Assembly (NCBI GenBank): GCA_004794655.1 | Contig: SMMW01000125.1 | Location: 1,077,501-1,141,500 of the forward strand | DNA length: 64,000 nucleotides | Origin: Marisa cornuarietis | Lineage: Eukaryota; Mollusca; Gastropoda; Architaenioglossa; Ampullariidae | Reading direction: 5' to 3' | Shown: piece by piece, positions 12,217 through 24,587 of the stretch | Layout: each line of letters opens with the position of its first letter | Numbering within the stretch: position 1 is the first letter of the stretch | The notes under the pieces: model-generated | Seen by the model: the letters and a program-made list of their open reading frames with translations, nothing else | Database searches by the model: none | What the model was told of the DNA's origin: nothing | Made by a program: the position numbers and the translations under genes

Positions 12217-13866
12217 GTGTAGGGGACTGGTATTGAGCACGTGACGCTTTGCGATTGCCGCCATCCAGCAGAACCAGGAGCCTTGATGACAGCCAGTAAT
12301 CTCGCGTGTGTACAGAGTATAAACAGATGAAAGTGTGTATGGATATGCGACAGTTGCACCCAGCAGAACTAGAAGTGTATGCGACAGCTACTGTTTCTCG
12401 TACACACAGATATACTTACTTTTATGTGTGAGAGCTGCCATCCAGCAGTACTAGGACTACGAGTCTCTCCGATGACTACCCGTCCTTCTCACGCACACGG
12501 TGTGTAGGGGGTTAGAGTTGGGTTACGTACCTGCTTCCCTCTCCGGTATCGTGGATACAGACTCTTGTCAGGATCTGCTTTCTATCCAAAAACGAGATGC
12601 CAACACCGATTTTCACCTGCTATTCTTACTGGCAGTTGGGTGCTGCATCCTCCGCTTCCTGGTCATTGGCGACACGCACGCACTCACTGCTCACGTGGAC
12701 GGAGTTGGTGATGCTAAGTGTAGTCTCAAACAAACGTTCCAACTACACCTATCACCTGTCTGAGCCTATTTTTAGCACTGACCTAGCCGTGAAATTATGC
12801 TAAAAATAAAAAGCGTCTCGCGCCCGTCGATCCCTCTCACCCACTACCCCGCCTGCCCCCATCCTTCACCAGCAGCATCTCAGACATGACATGTCGTCAG
12901 TGCCACGAGTGTCCTCAGCCAGAGAGACACCGCACGTGACAATGTGATAATGGCGGTCTTATCCTATGCACGTCCTGTTTAGGACTCAATGAAATGGTCC
13001 GATGCGCGTCCTGTTTACATCAGTGATTCGCTGTCAGCTGTTTCACCCTATTGTAGTCTCAAGAACATGTCCCGGTGTCAGGTGATCGACCCCGTTGTTA
13101 TCTCGTGGTCAGTGACTTGCAGTATGATGACAGGGATTTCTGATCAATGTGGGAATGTTAATCAGGGCAGGGCAGGGCAGACAATATAAACTAGGCATGG
13201 GAGAGAGCTGTTAGCAAGCGGACGGAGTTACGAGCGGTCACCTGCAAGAGTGAGAGAAATAAATTATTTCTATGTAAGGTCTGAGTTGTGATTTGTGAGG
13301 ATACTACAGGGGCACTTGACGGTGAGTCTACTTTCACTACACCAAATTCAAAAAGATCAAAAACCTTTAAGATGTCTCTACTCTTATCTAGTGAAATATG
13401 TTAACATATGAGTATACAATCGCTGGATGTCGACGTTTTATTATGTGTAACAATATACTAATACTACGGTAAAAGTACATAACACATGGTGTATTGAATC
13501 CACCGCTGTTATTTCTTATCGTAAAAGTGTCCCGATAGTTAGGACATTTCCATTTTCATTCAATTGTTGTTAATTTGTTGGTAAGATTAGTGCTCCCTCT
13601 GGCAGGACAATACGAGATTCTGCAGGTAGGGAGCAGCATTAAGAAGTTTATTAATAATTTTGTAGCTTGAAGAAGTTTACTTTTTGAGATTATTTTGTAT
13701 TTTCACAATCACATGAAAGTGCTTAGCTGGGGACAATTTACATCTTTTGTGTCTTACATCATTAAGTGGCATGATTCAGTTTGTTGTGTGTTCCTGCATG
13801 TACACTGCAAAGGATTGGGTCAACATCGAGATAAAAATTTGACCAGCTACAAGCAGTCAGCAGAAC
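12217..13866. other. non-coding span upstream of aminotransferase copy B; dispersed repeat and LTR-like signals
   Basis: Three copies of a CATCCAGCAG/CACCCAGCAG motif lie at 12,263, 12,358 and 12,440. Bases 12,575-12,670 (AACGAGATGCCAACACCGATTTTC) resemble 46,460-46,550, so a dispersed repeat is present. At 13,180-13,300 a TATAAAC box is followed by AATAAA about 75 bp later and a GGGGCACTTGAC phrase, which could be part of a solo LTR. Promoter of copy B should lie in the last few hundred bases but no clear core element was seen. Confidence 0.4.
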
Positions 13867-16800
13867 ATGAGCAGCATTCAGATGGACACAGAAGGTCTGC
13901 GAGACGTGGCCTTTGGCGATGAGATGAGGCAAAAAGAACTGTGTCTGCGACCCCAGTCTCTGTTCCTCAACCATGGGTCATTCGGAATAGTACCTCGAAG
14001 AGTTCTTGATATACAGAAAAGGTATATCTCTCTTTCTGTCTTTGCCGCCTTCTAATTCTCTCCCAACCCCCACCCCCGTGACACATATACGATACTCTTT
14101 TGACCCAACGGGCGTTGGACAACAAGGAACTGTTTTCTAATCCCACTCTAAAACAAAATAGTTCCACTGCCTTAGAGGCAATCTTGGGAAAGATAAAGGC
14201 TATGTATGACCTTAAAGAAGACCTATAGAAAATGGAGGTGTTAACATGACATCTAGGCCAAATCTTTCCACAATGGAAGTACCTGTCAGGGTGGGAAATT
14301 TAGGGGTGAAAGCTTTTTACAATTAAAGTACCAGCAAGATGAAAGTGCCGTCCATGTGTTCGCGATCTTGCCGACCCTTCGAGAAAAGTGAGGTCTCTAA
14401 CATCTCTCTCCCTAACGACACGAAAAAGGTCATAGGACGACCTCTACCTTATGGCAGTTACTCGGTGGGATAAGGTTCATTAGAAATACGTGCTGATACG
14501 TTTTGACAATAAAAGTCCACACCTGGAAGACTCTGTGACAGAAATTCATCATGGTGATTCCAATTAGTTTTAGTTATGTTTGAAATGTCAACAAGCTAAG
14601 TGTTGTAGGAGTACAAAATAAGCAGATGACCATGTTTGCTGGTGTGGGTAGATTCATGGATGAGAGGGAGGCTCACCCTGACGACTGGTTTCGACGTACA
14701 GCAAACGGCTACTGGCTGGAAGCCAGAAAAGCTGCTGCTGAGTTTGTTGGGGCTGACGAGGATGATGTGGTTTTCGTCACCAACGCCACCACTGGTATGA
14801 TTCTAGCCCAATGCCCCCCTTAAATTTCTGTACATTTTTTTCTATCGATGTTATGAGAAACAAGAGAGAAAGAGCATTTTTTTATGTAAAGAGAAAAATG
14901 TGCCGACAATATTACAAATATTGGAATACATGGGAATACATGCTCATTTACATTACACTTACATTTACAGACGTAAAACTGGAAGTGGTGATACTGAAAA
15001 GGGAGCTTGTACTAAAACTTGATGTGTTCTAGTACAACAACCACAACAGGATATAAAACAATCTAAATTTCTGGGAATCATCAAGTTGTTTTTATTACAA
15101 AACTAATAAAAAAAATTTGTTTCTAATTCTTTTACTGATATTAATTTTCTCAGCTTGTGTGACATGTCGATGTGATCACTAAACTGACTTTAATGTTAGC
15201 GATATTTCTCCTCTGTAGGCGTGAATGTTGTCCTGCGATCACTAAAGCTGCAGGCTGGAGATGCCATCCTAGCAACGACCTTGACCTATGGTTCTCTTCT
15301 CAACCTGTGGGAAGATTTGCAGAAGCGCATCTACCCTGAGGGTAAATTAAATGAATATATTCTCGTCAAACGTCGTGTGCAAATGTGGTTGAAAGGAGGA
15401 CAATGGTCTAGACTGCTCTAGCCCAGTCTACGAAAAGCAGACGAAAAGAACAGTAAAGAGAACAAACGATGCCTCACCCAACGCTGGTTTCCGAACTTCT
15501 TACACTGTCTTCTTGCCGATTTTCTAACACCTTCTTGCTTCCATACACAGCCGAGTGAGAAGTGAAAGACAAGAAGGAATGTAAAGCTGGTGGATTTCAA
15601 AAGATGAAGGCTGCCAGATTGTGCGAAGCTAGGGTAGACGAAGAGGGCGCCGGGAAGGGAGCAATCAGTAAAATGTCACAATTATTTAGACGAAAGAGTT
15701 CAGGTGTGGCCAGACAGGTAAAGGTGAGATGAAGGCCAGGTGCGACCACCAGACGAGATGAAGGTCCGATGGAGGCCGGAGGTGGTGATAAAACAAAAGT
15801 CTGGACATAATGAGGTTTTTGCAGCAGTTTGATTTATAAGAAAGTTGTTTCCATTGCATAGACATATAGGTGGTGAAGGCAGGATGTCCGTGATTGAAAT
15901 GACAGTAAAAAGGGATGTCATTAATTACTGTGATGATGGTGAAGACGTTCATGTTGTTGGTTGATTATTGAGGTGATTGTCGGTGATTGATATATGGTGA
16001 TGAACGGAAAGTCCTGAGAAGGTAGACGCTACGTGTTATTGCAGGTCCAGTAATGCTGTAAGAAAATAGTGTGTAGACAACGAGAAGCTGTGCTCAACAA
16101 CATCAACCTTACATTTATACGTCAGAGAACAATGTTTCCCCTATTCATTTATGTATATAGATGTTTTGATTTCAATTGGTGCTTCTGTTTAAGGTGTAGA
16201 ATGTCTGGTCATGGAAATTAACTTTCCCATCGTGAGAGAAGAACAGGTGGTGGAGCAGTATGACGACTTCCTTGCCAGTCATCCCAATGTCAAGTTTGTT
16301 CTGATCGGTGAGTCATTTTGTAAACTGGGCACAACATGCTTTATGATAGGAACTAGTTATGGTCTAATGAATGAATGAAAAGGCACTTGTTGACTGTATT
16401 TAGTTTGAGGTTACATTGGTGAGGATGTGCCGGAGGTAGGTGGAGTGGGAGGAAAGTTGGTCGGACTGTAAGGTGTGGTTCTGTGGTCCCCATTCAGACA
16501 GACGATTCTTGGCAAAAAAGATGGACACAGCGAGGAGAGAGTCTCACCCATCCTAAATGAAGATGCAGACATTTGTAATGAGCTGAAAGCGTGGGAATTT
16601 CACTGTCTGCTTGCCGTCGCCAGAGTAACCAGAAAAATGGTTTCCGCGTTACAAATTCCGGGGGGGGGGGCCTGATCAAGGGATTTAAAGGCTCCTGGCG
16701 CCATTGGTCAAGGAGGAACTGAAGATAAACCAACACCTTTATCGTCTGTCGCCTTAGATTTCGTCTTAGGGCCCAGCATCCGACAGGAACCTGTTGTCTC

Positions 16801-19542
16801 TGACACGGCCGGTGACAAATGGTGGGGGGGGGGGTCGCTGACATCCTCGGCTCACTACATCTGTGAAGGCGGGAGTGGAATCTTGAGGGAACTGGCGGTA
16901 GTGGAATAAAGGAGACTAAGACTTCCACCAGATGATGTCGGTTGGCAACTGTTAGCGGCTCACTGTTACAATTGAGGATGGATATTCAAGACAGCGTGAC
17001 GAGAAACATCGACGTCTCCAGTACACAACTACACATGGACTTCTTTTTCTCGATTCTGACGGGTCGAGCCAAGATTTTTGACTGAAGACTACATCTCCCG
17101 CCGGAAGGGAGTCACGTGAAGGTGTCAGGTGACCAAGGGCGCTACTCTAAGTTACAGGGTCAGAGTTATCCTCTCTGGAGCTGGTAGCGTCCTTAGTCAC
17201 CGTAAGGTTTATGATATGTTGACTGGGTGGAATAAGATGAAACTAAAGATACATTTTAGAACCGAAATGAAAGGAGAAAACAATGTGCTAGTGTCTATAC
17301 TGACTGCTCTGTATGACAGCATGACAAAACATTTAATAGAAGATGAGTACAATTTTCCCTAGGCCTATTTATTATCAACAAACGCTTGTAAGGTAGAAAC
17401 CTACTTCACAACAATATATTATGTCATGTCCCCAGTCCATGTGCCATATTTATACTCTAATCAATATATGTATGTTTTTTGACCACATCACGACCCTAAA
17501 TACCATTCTATTGCTCCAGTGCATTGCTAGGTATCTGCCTCATGTTTTCAGATCATATAACCAGTCCAAGTGCTGTTCTTATACCTGTGGCATCGTTGAT
17601 TCGAGTCTGTCACAAGCATGGTGACATGGTAATGATTGATGGTGCTCATGCACCAGGCCAAGTACAGCTGAACCTTAACAGTCTCGTGCAGACTTATATA
17701 CAGGTAACTGCAAGATAAAGCATGGAATGATCAGAGATATATGGCCTTCTTCAATCATAGCATTTAAACGGTGGCAATATCAAAGAGACCTAAGGTTTTG
17801 ATATACAGTTTTAAAACCAAATCTGCCAAGAAATACTTTAGCAAAGGGAACATTTACTTGATTGAATTTTGATTTTCTGGTATTTCATTCAACTACTTTC
17901 TCTGCTGCTCTATCAAAAAAATCTTATTAGTACTTTAACAAATACCTAAACCTCTGTTGCCATTATTTTAAATTATATAAAAATCATTACATGTAAAACT
18001 AATGGGTTTAATTTTGATGAACCAGGTAACCTCCATAAATGGTTGTTTACTCCTCGTGGATGCGCCTTCTTGTGGGTGAGGAAAGATCATCATTGGTGGG
18101 TGCATCCTGCCAACACATCTTGGTCCAAAGGCCAAAGTTTAGGCAATCAGTTTTTTGGACAGGGTACATTGGACCACATCCCCTTCATATGTGCCAAGTA
18201 TGGCATCCAGTTCTATCAAGCCATTGGTGGAATGGTGAGCAAGTGCTTGTGTTGAAGCCTGCATTGTGTAGGTTTTAATCGTAGATATGGCAGAACTATC
18301 AACTATTAAGCATTTAAGCATGACTGGAGTGAGTGAGTGAGGAATGGAGTGTATGTCCTGAACAAGATGTTATAGTTTATTATATTCAGCCTCTCTTCAC
18401 ATTTAATCAATATGCATTTCTTCCTGCATACATTCATGCATGCATCTCTTAGGCTGTATATATCTGAATTAGTATTATTATCATCAGTATTTTTAAAAAA
18501 AACATAAACTCAAAGTGTAAATAAGGATTTTAAAAATTGTTTAAAATAGTAGTTTCAGCAACAAAGAAATGGCCTTGGACCACAGTTTATATTTGTTAGA
18601 AGAGAAAGGACATTCAGATTTTGTAATGATTGTACAAGCTGATGTATGTTTGTATGTTTTCCATGCACTGTTTTTAACTATTTGTTTTTGCTTCTGGTGT
18701 GTTAAATTCAAGGAGAAAGTAGTAGAATATACATCCAGCATGGCTACACAAGGATGTAACTACCTGACCAGGGAACTAGACCTGACTCCCCTCTCTATTC
18801 CTGGTTCAATGGAATCTCCCAACATGCGGTTGCTCCAACTACCAGAGTCTTATAATATGGTAAGCTCTATTACCCTTTTCTAACGACTGAAATTGAATGC
18901 TTTAATGTAGGAATTACCAGGCAAGCAAAAAAAGTGATAAAGAGTTGGTTGTATGGAATGCATGATATATACATACCAAGTATAATAATAATAATAAAGT
19001 GAATTTATATAGTGCTTTCTCCACCATCAAAGGCTAGCTCAATGTGCTTCACAAAAGTGTCAACACACAGACATAATAATAAAAATGGTCCCAAATCAAA
19101 GAGTCCATTGTGTTTGCATTAAGTGTAGCTACTCACTCTGAGAAAAGAGTGAATGCCATCAGAATAGATGCAATCACTTCACCTCAGTACTCAGTACCAC
19201 CACCACACTATCAATTTGTAGCTTTCTCTTCCTCTCTGACAGTCTCTTGACCTGCGGCTGTGATTTGCAGTTGCAGTAGTAGTATCAGTGATGACAGTAG
19301 TATAGGTGTCAGTGGTGGCAGCAACAACATACAGTTGTCCATTTTTGGGGCACATGAATGTCATGGAAGTGGCATCAACACAATGGCAGTGAAGAAACCA
19401 GAGGCAGGATTGTAGACAAGAGATCAGAGTATAAATGTTATAAAGACATACTTATTATATTCAAATGCAGCTTTAACAGATTGCAGGTAAGATATCCAAC
19501 TCTTCTCTCATCCTTATGATTATTTTATGACCTGCACATCTG

Positions 19543-19580
<38 letters not shown>

Positions 19581-19630
19581 AGATGTCTGCTTATGTGGGT
19601 GTGTATGTGAGTGTGCATGTGTGTGTGTGT

Positions 19631-19666
<36 letters not shown>

Positions 19667-19972
19667 ATGCGATATATGATTGTAATTTACAGCAGGTAAC
19701 AGTGGCTGATGCAAATTTTCACATGTTGTGGAATGTTGATATCTGCGCTGACACATTTGAAATATTGATATTTGTTTCAGAATAAAGCCATGGAGCTGGT
19801 GACACAGCTTTTCATCCAAGACGACATTCAGACAGCTTTCGGATTTGTGGATGGTCGTGTTTACATTCGAATTTCTGTTCAAATTTACAACACTTTTGAT
19901 TACTTTAAACAACTTGCTTATGTTCTGAGGAAACATCTTAATGGGTCCCTGAAAAGTGCTACAGTTACATAA
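13867..19972 (+). CDS. class V aminotransferase-fold PLP enzyme, copy B, with a 1-base frame break in exon 5
   Basis: Eight exons: 13867-14021 (ATG), 14652-14794, 15219-15341, 16194-16307, 17552-17703, 18026-18234, 18713-18859 and 19781-19972 (stop TAA). Exon sizes and phases match copy A (143, 123, 114, 209 nt shared), so this is a tandem duplicate. Exon 1 supplies LNHGSFGIVP, the N-terminal landmark of isopenicillin N epimerase-like enzymes. MIDGAHAPGQV and the NLHKWLFTPRG lysine (codon 18037-18039) are kept. Exon 5 is 152 nt against 153 in copy A: the conserved Gly codon after LNLNSL has lost one G near 17686. Read as given, translation leaves frame and meets TGA at 18077-18079, before the catalytic lysine. 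Since all other exons and splice sites are intact, this is either a young pseudogene or a base-call error in a GG pair. Corrected, the product would be about 411 residues. The second in-frame ATG, five codons on, is an alternative start. Confidence 0.82.
15342..16193. other. intron 3 of aminotransferase copy B
   Basis: No recognised element. Locally repetitive purine-rich phrases around 15,720-15,780 (GAGATGAAGG repeats). Confidence 0.4.
16308..17551. other. intron 4 of aminotransferase copy B
   Basis: Contains two poly-G runs (near 16,662 and 16,825). No exon or known transposon recognised. Confidence 0.4.
18975..19100 (-). mobile_element. 3' tail of a LINE/repeat family ending in (AAT)n
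   Basis: Read on the minus strand the phrase GCACTATATAAATTCACTTTATTATTATT parallels GTGCTATATAAATCTACTTTAATAATAAT at 33,100-33,150, so both are 3' ends of one repeat family. Confidence 0.55.
19543..19668. repeat. interrupted (TG)n microsatellite in the last intron of copy B
   Basis: Two TG tracts separated by GAGATGTCTGCTTATGTGGG-type sequence, about 110 bp before the last exon. Confidence 0.95.
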
Positions 19973-20115
19973 ATATTAATTGTATTTTTACTAAACAGTG
20001 CTACATTTATTTAAATATTGATGTAATTTTACTGAGCAGTCCTCCCACATGTAAAAATGAAATGTATTGTTACTGAACAGTGTTATAATTCTGTAAAAGT
20101 GAAGTGTATTCTTAC
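19950..20115. repeat. degenerate tandem repeat of about 41 bp in the 3' UTR of copy B
   Basis: ACTAAACAGTGCTAC, ACTGAGCAGTCCTCC and ACTGAACAGTGTTAT recur about every 41-44 bases with similar AT-rich spacers, beginning in the last codons of copy B. Confidence 0.6.
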
Positions 20116-20194
20116 TTCATTATTTCCACGTCCCACTGCTATTGCCCTCAACAGCAATGCATCTGCCTATGAAAATATTTTAAGCACTGCAGTC

Positions 20195-20640
20195 GGTTAT
20201 AATAATAATAATGACAAAAATAATATTGACTTTGTAAAGCTCACTTTCCCATGTGGACGCAAGCTCCGTGCCTTGCAAACAAAAGATTACAAATGCACCA
20301 TCTGACAGCCATCTAAGAAACACAAGGAAACGGTTGACACCATGGAAAACTTGAACTAAGTGCATGGATGAAGGTGAAAAACTGAGGAGTGAGTGGATTA
20401 GTACACTGGATAATGAAGATATATCTTAGAGAAGTGGATGGGCAAGGTTGTCAAGACGAGGGTAGCACAGTGTAGTCATCTTGTAATCAATGTGAGTTCG
20501 AACTGGCGGCCAGTGAAGCTGGTAGAGGAGGGGCGTAGTGTCGTCTGCTACAGAGGACAAAACAGGCGGCATTATTCTGAACCCTTTGAAGTTTGTCCAA
20601 GAGATGATGAGGGAGATAAACATGAATGTGTTAATTCCAG
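20195..20640 (-). mobile_element. LINE fragment: RT C-terminal end plus 3' tail
   Basis: The minus strand gives LLYQLHWPPVRTHIDYKMTTL, close to the widespread LINE motif LHWLPVRxRIxYK. An (AAT)n-type tail lies at about 20,200, the expected 3' end for this orientation. 5'-truncated and short. Confidence 0.65.
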
Positions 20641-22822
20641 ATCATTCCATGTCATGCACGGGTCCAATTACTGTTTTATATTGTTAGCTGTTATGTACAG
20701 TAATGAAAGGCTTTCATATTGTTAGCTGTTGTATACAGTAGAGAAACGCTTTTCAAAATCAGAGAAGTCTTATAGGGAGCGGACTTAGTCACGTGCCATG
20801 TGTCGAATGAAGAGGTGAGTCACATGAATAGAGTGGGATTTTTGAGATTGCATTTGTGCGCTTGCATGCGTGTGACTGTGCGTGCGTGCGTATATATATA
20901 TATGTGTGGTGTGGGGGTGTTGAAGGACGTGGCTCATGACATTTCGACATATTACTAACACATCATAAAACTCAATCAATTTTAAGATGTTACTGTCACA
21001 GCATGAAGATCCAGTATATTTTTACTTATATTATTGACACACATCCTGTGTGTTTTACCCACTCACTGTATTGTGTCGAATTTTTGTGCTGTTATAACAA
21101 CTGTAAGGTCCCCGACTCTGCTTTGATTTATTTACTCTTACAGTATTTGCTTCTCAAAATCAGTAAGAACAGTAGCTTCTATTGTGACCCCCCAAATCCA
21201 CAAGTCACAGTTTGCCTCGTTGTTAAAACATCAGGCGGCGCAGCGCCCGCGTCTGTCGGTGAAGTTGTTTACCTGCTCACCCAGCCGGGACAGAGCGTTT
21301 GCATGATGTGGCGGCTAACCACCTGTTTGTGAAAAATAGTTACTTCTTTAGTAACATCATTCTCTTTGTGTTTTTCTGCTTTTTGTTTGTATATAAAACA
21401 CTATTTGGTCAATGAACCAGTTTCAGTCATCCATGGAACCGTGGACAAATAAACGATAAAAGGGAAGTCAAATATTAGTCCTTGTAATAATGTTCCGCTT
21501 TTGTGCGCTTTGAAGTTAAGTCAGTTCTAAACGATGAAAACTTTAAGTAAATCACAGTTCGCCTCAAGTCGCAAGACTTGCAGCGGCCATGAAACAAATA
21601 GCCAAACAGCAAATAAATAAATTGTATAAATAAATGAAGGCGTGGTCTCACTGCAAAGTTATACACCATATTGAACACTAATTTAACACAAAAACTGTTG
21701 TCAAAAGTGTTGCGAGGCGAGTGACGATGAAGATAACCAGTCTGATATAATGGCGCCGTTGTCCACAGGTCTGAGAGCTTAGAAGTACCTGGACCCTAAA
21801 GGCTGACTGATGGACAACCAGGCTTTGTCACCATCAACAGGATGCAAGGGGAGGCTGGAGTGTTGAGGACACTACAGTGTGAAGAAGATCTGAAATGACA
21901 CTGACACGGGGTCATGTCAGTGACGAGCAAGTCTCTCCACTGTCTGTAGCCTTCAGAACAATCGTAGTCAGTGTTGTCGGACTAAAAATAAACCTCTTAT
22001 ACTTGGTGAACGCACAATTTTTGTTATACAAATCTGCGTTTCTGTCTCTGTTTGTATGCTTATACGCACGTTTCTCTGTGTTAATGTATCTCTTTATTCT
22101 CAAAATTTAAATGACACATATTTAGTATTTTTTTGTTTGATTAAGCTCAGCCGCTTGACTAAGTTTGGATGCTCCCACGCAAGGTGTTTTTGGAGAAACT
22201 GACTCTTTATTTGTGTATCTTCTAACCACGATGATAGTCACCTCTTGTACTAGTGATACCCTAAAATACAGTGACACGTTCCACACTTGTCTCCCTGGAC
22301 TGGACATACATCTCGTGTCTGTGGAACATGAATATCGCTGTAGACGACAATGTCGCGCCGTGTGATGCCGGCTTTATCAGTCGCCGCTCGCCTCGTGTCC
22401 TTCCTGCTGTGGTGACGACGTGCGATGTTGGCTGAGGCTGCAGTCAGTCTGGTGCCGCGCTCACAGCACGTGACTCAGGGATGGACTCAGTCTTCGCAGT
22501 CTTTGTATTTCTGAGTGTTACATAATCAACATCGTCCTCCATTTTTATTCACAGTTGTTTGTCTGCCACAGAATGATGCCATTTGTCTTGACCTCAGCTC
22601 TCTGAATGCTGTCAGGTAAGTGTCAGCTACGGACAGATTGTCGCTATAAATAAATATCATGTTACAGTAAAGGGGTTCCTGTTTCACTTAAAATTAGTGA
22701 TATGTACATTCGGACAAGTCACGTGGGTTGTTTTGTACAAGGTTAAAGAACAGAAAACATGAAACGGCAGCTGCACTGAGAAGAAATTTGGCATGTAGTT
22801 GATATTTGATACTGATAACTAA
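20641..22822. other. intergenic, upstream of nuclease-helicase copy 1
   Basis: No coding exon recognised. At 22,615-22,620 a CAG|GTAAGT donor-like site ends a segment that could be a non-coding 5' exon. 22,350-22,450 is relatively CpG-rich and could hold the promoter; this is only suggestive. Confidence 0.35.
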
Positions 22823-23260
22823 TTACTTGATAGACGGTCTGTTGCTGCTACTGTTACTTATAGGATAAATTTGGTCTCTGTCTAAAAACTTATCGTATTT
22901 GTAAGCCTGACATTCGCTGTCTTGGATGCTCTGGATAGTAGTGTGAGCCTGAGAAGGAGAACAACTGGTATACAGCTGGGTGTCGTCAGCAAAGGATTGA
23001 TGGAATATAGAGTGAGATTGAATTAGAGTGGTAAGTGGCTTCATGTACAAGATGAAGAGGATGGGACCAAGTACAGAGCCTTGTGGGACTCCTGAGTGAA
23101 TAGAGACAGGTGAAGACACACAGCCATCCACTATAACTGACTGAGTCCTATCTGAGAGATATGACTGAAACCAGCTGAGTGGGGAGCCTGAGATGCCATA
23201 GAGAGTACTGAGTCTGTGAATGAGAGTAGTGTGATCACAACAGATGACACTAAATGATTG
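22823..23260 (-). mobile_element. reverse transcriptase fragment of a non-LTR retrotransposon
   Basis: Minus-strand frame contains SGVPQGSVLGPILFILY and then SFADDTQLY, the RT palm signature with the catalytic FADD. Upstream the frame continues with SPLSWFQSYLSDRTQSV-type sequence up to about 23,210. Both ends are truncated. Fits the Jockey/CR1 group by motif, not determined further. Confidence 0.85.
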
Positions 23261-23767
23261 TTTCCTTTTTCTGACTGTTAGTGATTTAATTATTTCTTTT
23301 GTATGAAAGTAAGTGGTAACTATTCTCGGACAGTAAACGTTTTTTGTTGTCTAACTGTAAATGGTTATGGTTTGTTTTCTGTTGTCAAAGAGTAAATGTT
23401 TTGTTTCTTATTTCCTGACAATGACTGTGTCCTATTGTCTCTACAACTAATTTACAAAAAAATTGTCTCTTTCAAAGTAGAAAAAACAAAACCTGAAACT
23501 GAAGTTGAAATAGATGAGATTGTTTAGTCCTCAAAGCAATGTCATTCTTTTCACAAACGTTGTCTACAAATTAAAATACAGAACACACTGATTCATTTAT
23601 TTTAGCACAAGACTGAAAACTCTCTAATTCATGTCATCTCATGTTTTGTGGATTATTTTAAGTTGCCCACTTTCAAGTACTCTGTCAACTCTCGCCAGCA
23701 GATGACGACCCGACCCTGACTTGGTAGATCCTTTGTTAATACTGCCATCCATTCCTCTATACATTCT

Positions 23768-23930
23768 ATACACAGTCCGAGCTAAGTCTCTATACACACT
23801 CTATACACAGTCCGAGCTAAGTCTCTATACACACTCTATACACAGTCCGAGCTAAGTCTCTATACACACTCTATACACAGTCCGAGCTAACGCTCTATAC
23901 ACACTCTCAGCATAACCACCTGTTCATAGT
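23768..23930. repeat. 35-bp minisatellite, about 4 units
   Basis: CAGTCCGAGCTAAGTCTCTA recurs at 23773, 23808, 23843 and 23878. Flanked by looser CTATACACAC-type repetition to about 24,030. Confidence 0.92.
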
Positions 23931-24326
23931 CCCAGCTAACCCTCTATGCACACTATATACACACTCTATTCATACTCTAGACACTCTTTACAACTTTTAT
24001 ACACTATAGACACACACTGTACACACCCTATACACATTCCCCATGTCGACAAACCACTTTAGGCAGCAGAAGTCGAGACAGGTGACGTTCCCGAGAGCGA
24101 CAAGCTCACAGCCTGTAGCACTGTGCTGACAAGCAATCTCTAGTCTATAGATTATTGTCTATAATCTTTTCCATTCGCACTGTTCTTTATAGTTAAAGTC
24201 CTCAGTGATCGTCCATGTGGGCTAAACAAACACAGTGACGTGTCTGAACTCTACTGTGACTTCGCTGAATGACTAGAGTTGTCTGAACTTAATAGTGATC
24301 AATGAATAACAGCATGCTTTTCACTA

Positions 24327-24500
24327 AGCTAGTAATAGTCTGTGGGTTTCCTGGTCATAATGTTCACTGATCTCTACTCAGCTAGTAATTGTCTGTAGGT
24401 TTACTGCCCATAATGTTGACTGGGCTCTACATAGCTAGTAATAGTTTGTGGGTTGGCTGTCTATAGTGTTTACTCAGCTCTACTCACCTAGTAAGAGTCT
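24327..24500. repeat. 53-bp degenerate tandem repeat, about 3 units
   Basis: GCTAGTAATAGTCTGTGGGTT-type phrase at 24327, 24380, 24433 and a partial copy at 24486, just upstream of the first coding exon of nuclease-helicase copy 1. Confidence 0.8.
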
Positions 24501-24587
24501 GTGGGTTTCCTCTCCTAAGAAAGAGAACAGACTACAGTCGCTGTCTCCGACAGAATGGGTCCTGTACAGGGGAGACCACTATCAACA

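Noticed and set aside
16475..16928. Overlapping ORFs on both strands in intron 4 of aminotransferase copy B
   Set aside because: They show no conserved motif, no match to the copy A intron and include poly-G runs; chance frames.
19520..19936. 138-codon minus-strand ORF with His/Thr repeats, and similar ORFs over other GT/CA tracts
   Set aside because: These are translations of dinucleotide microsatellites.
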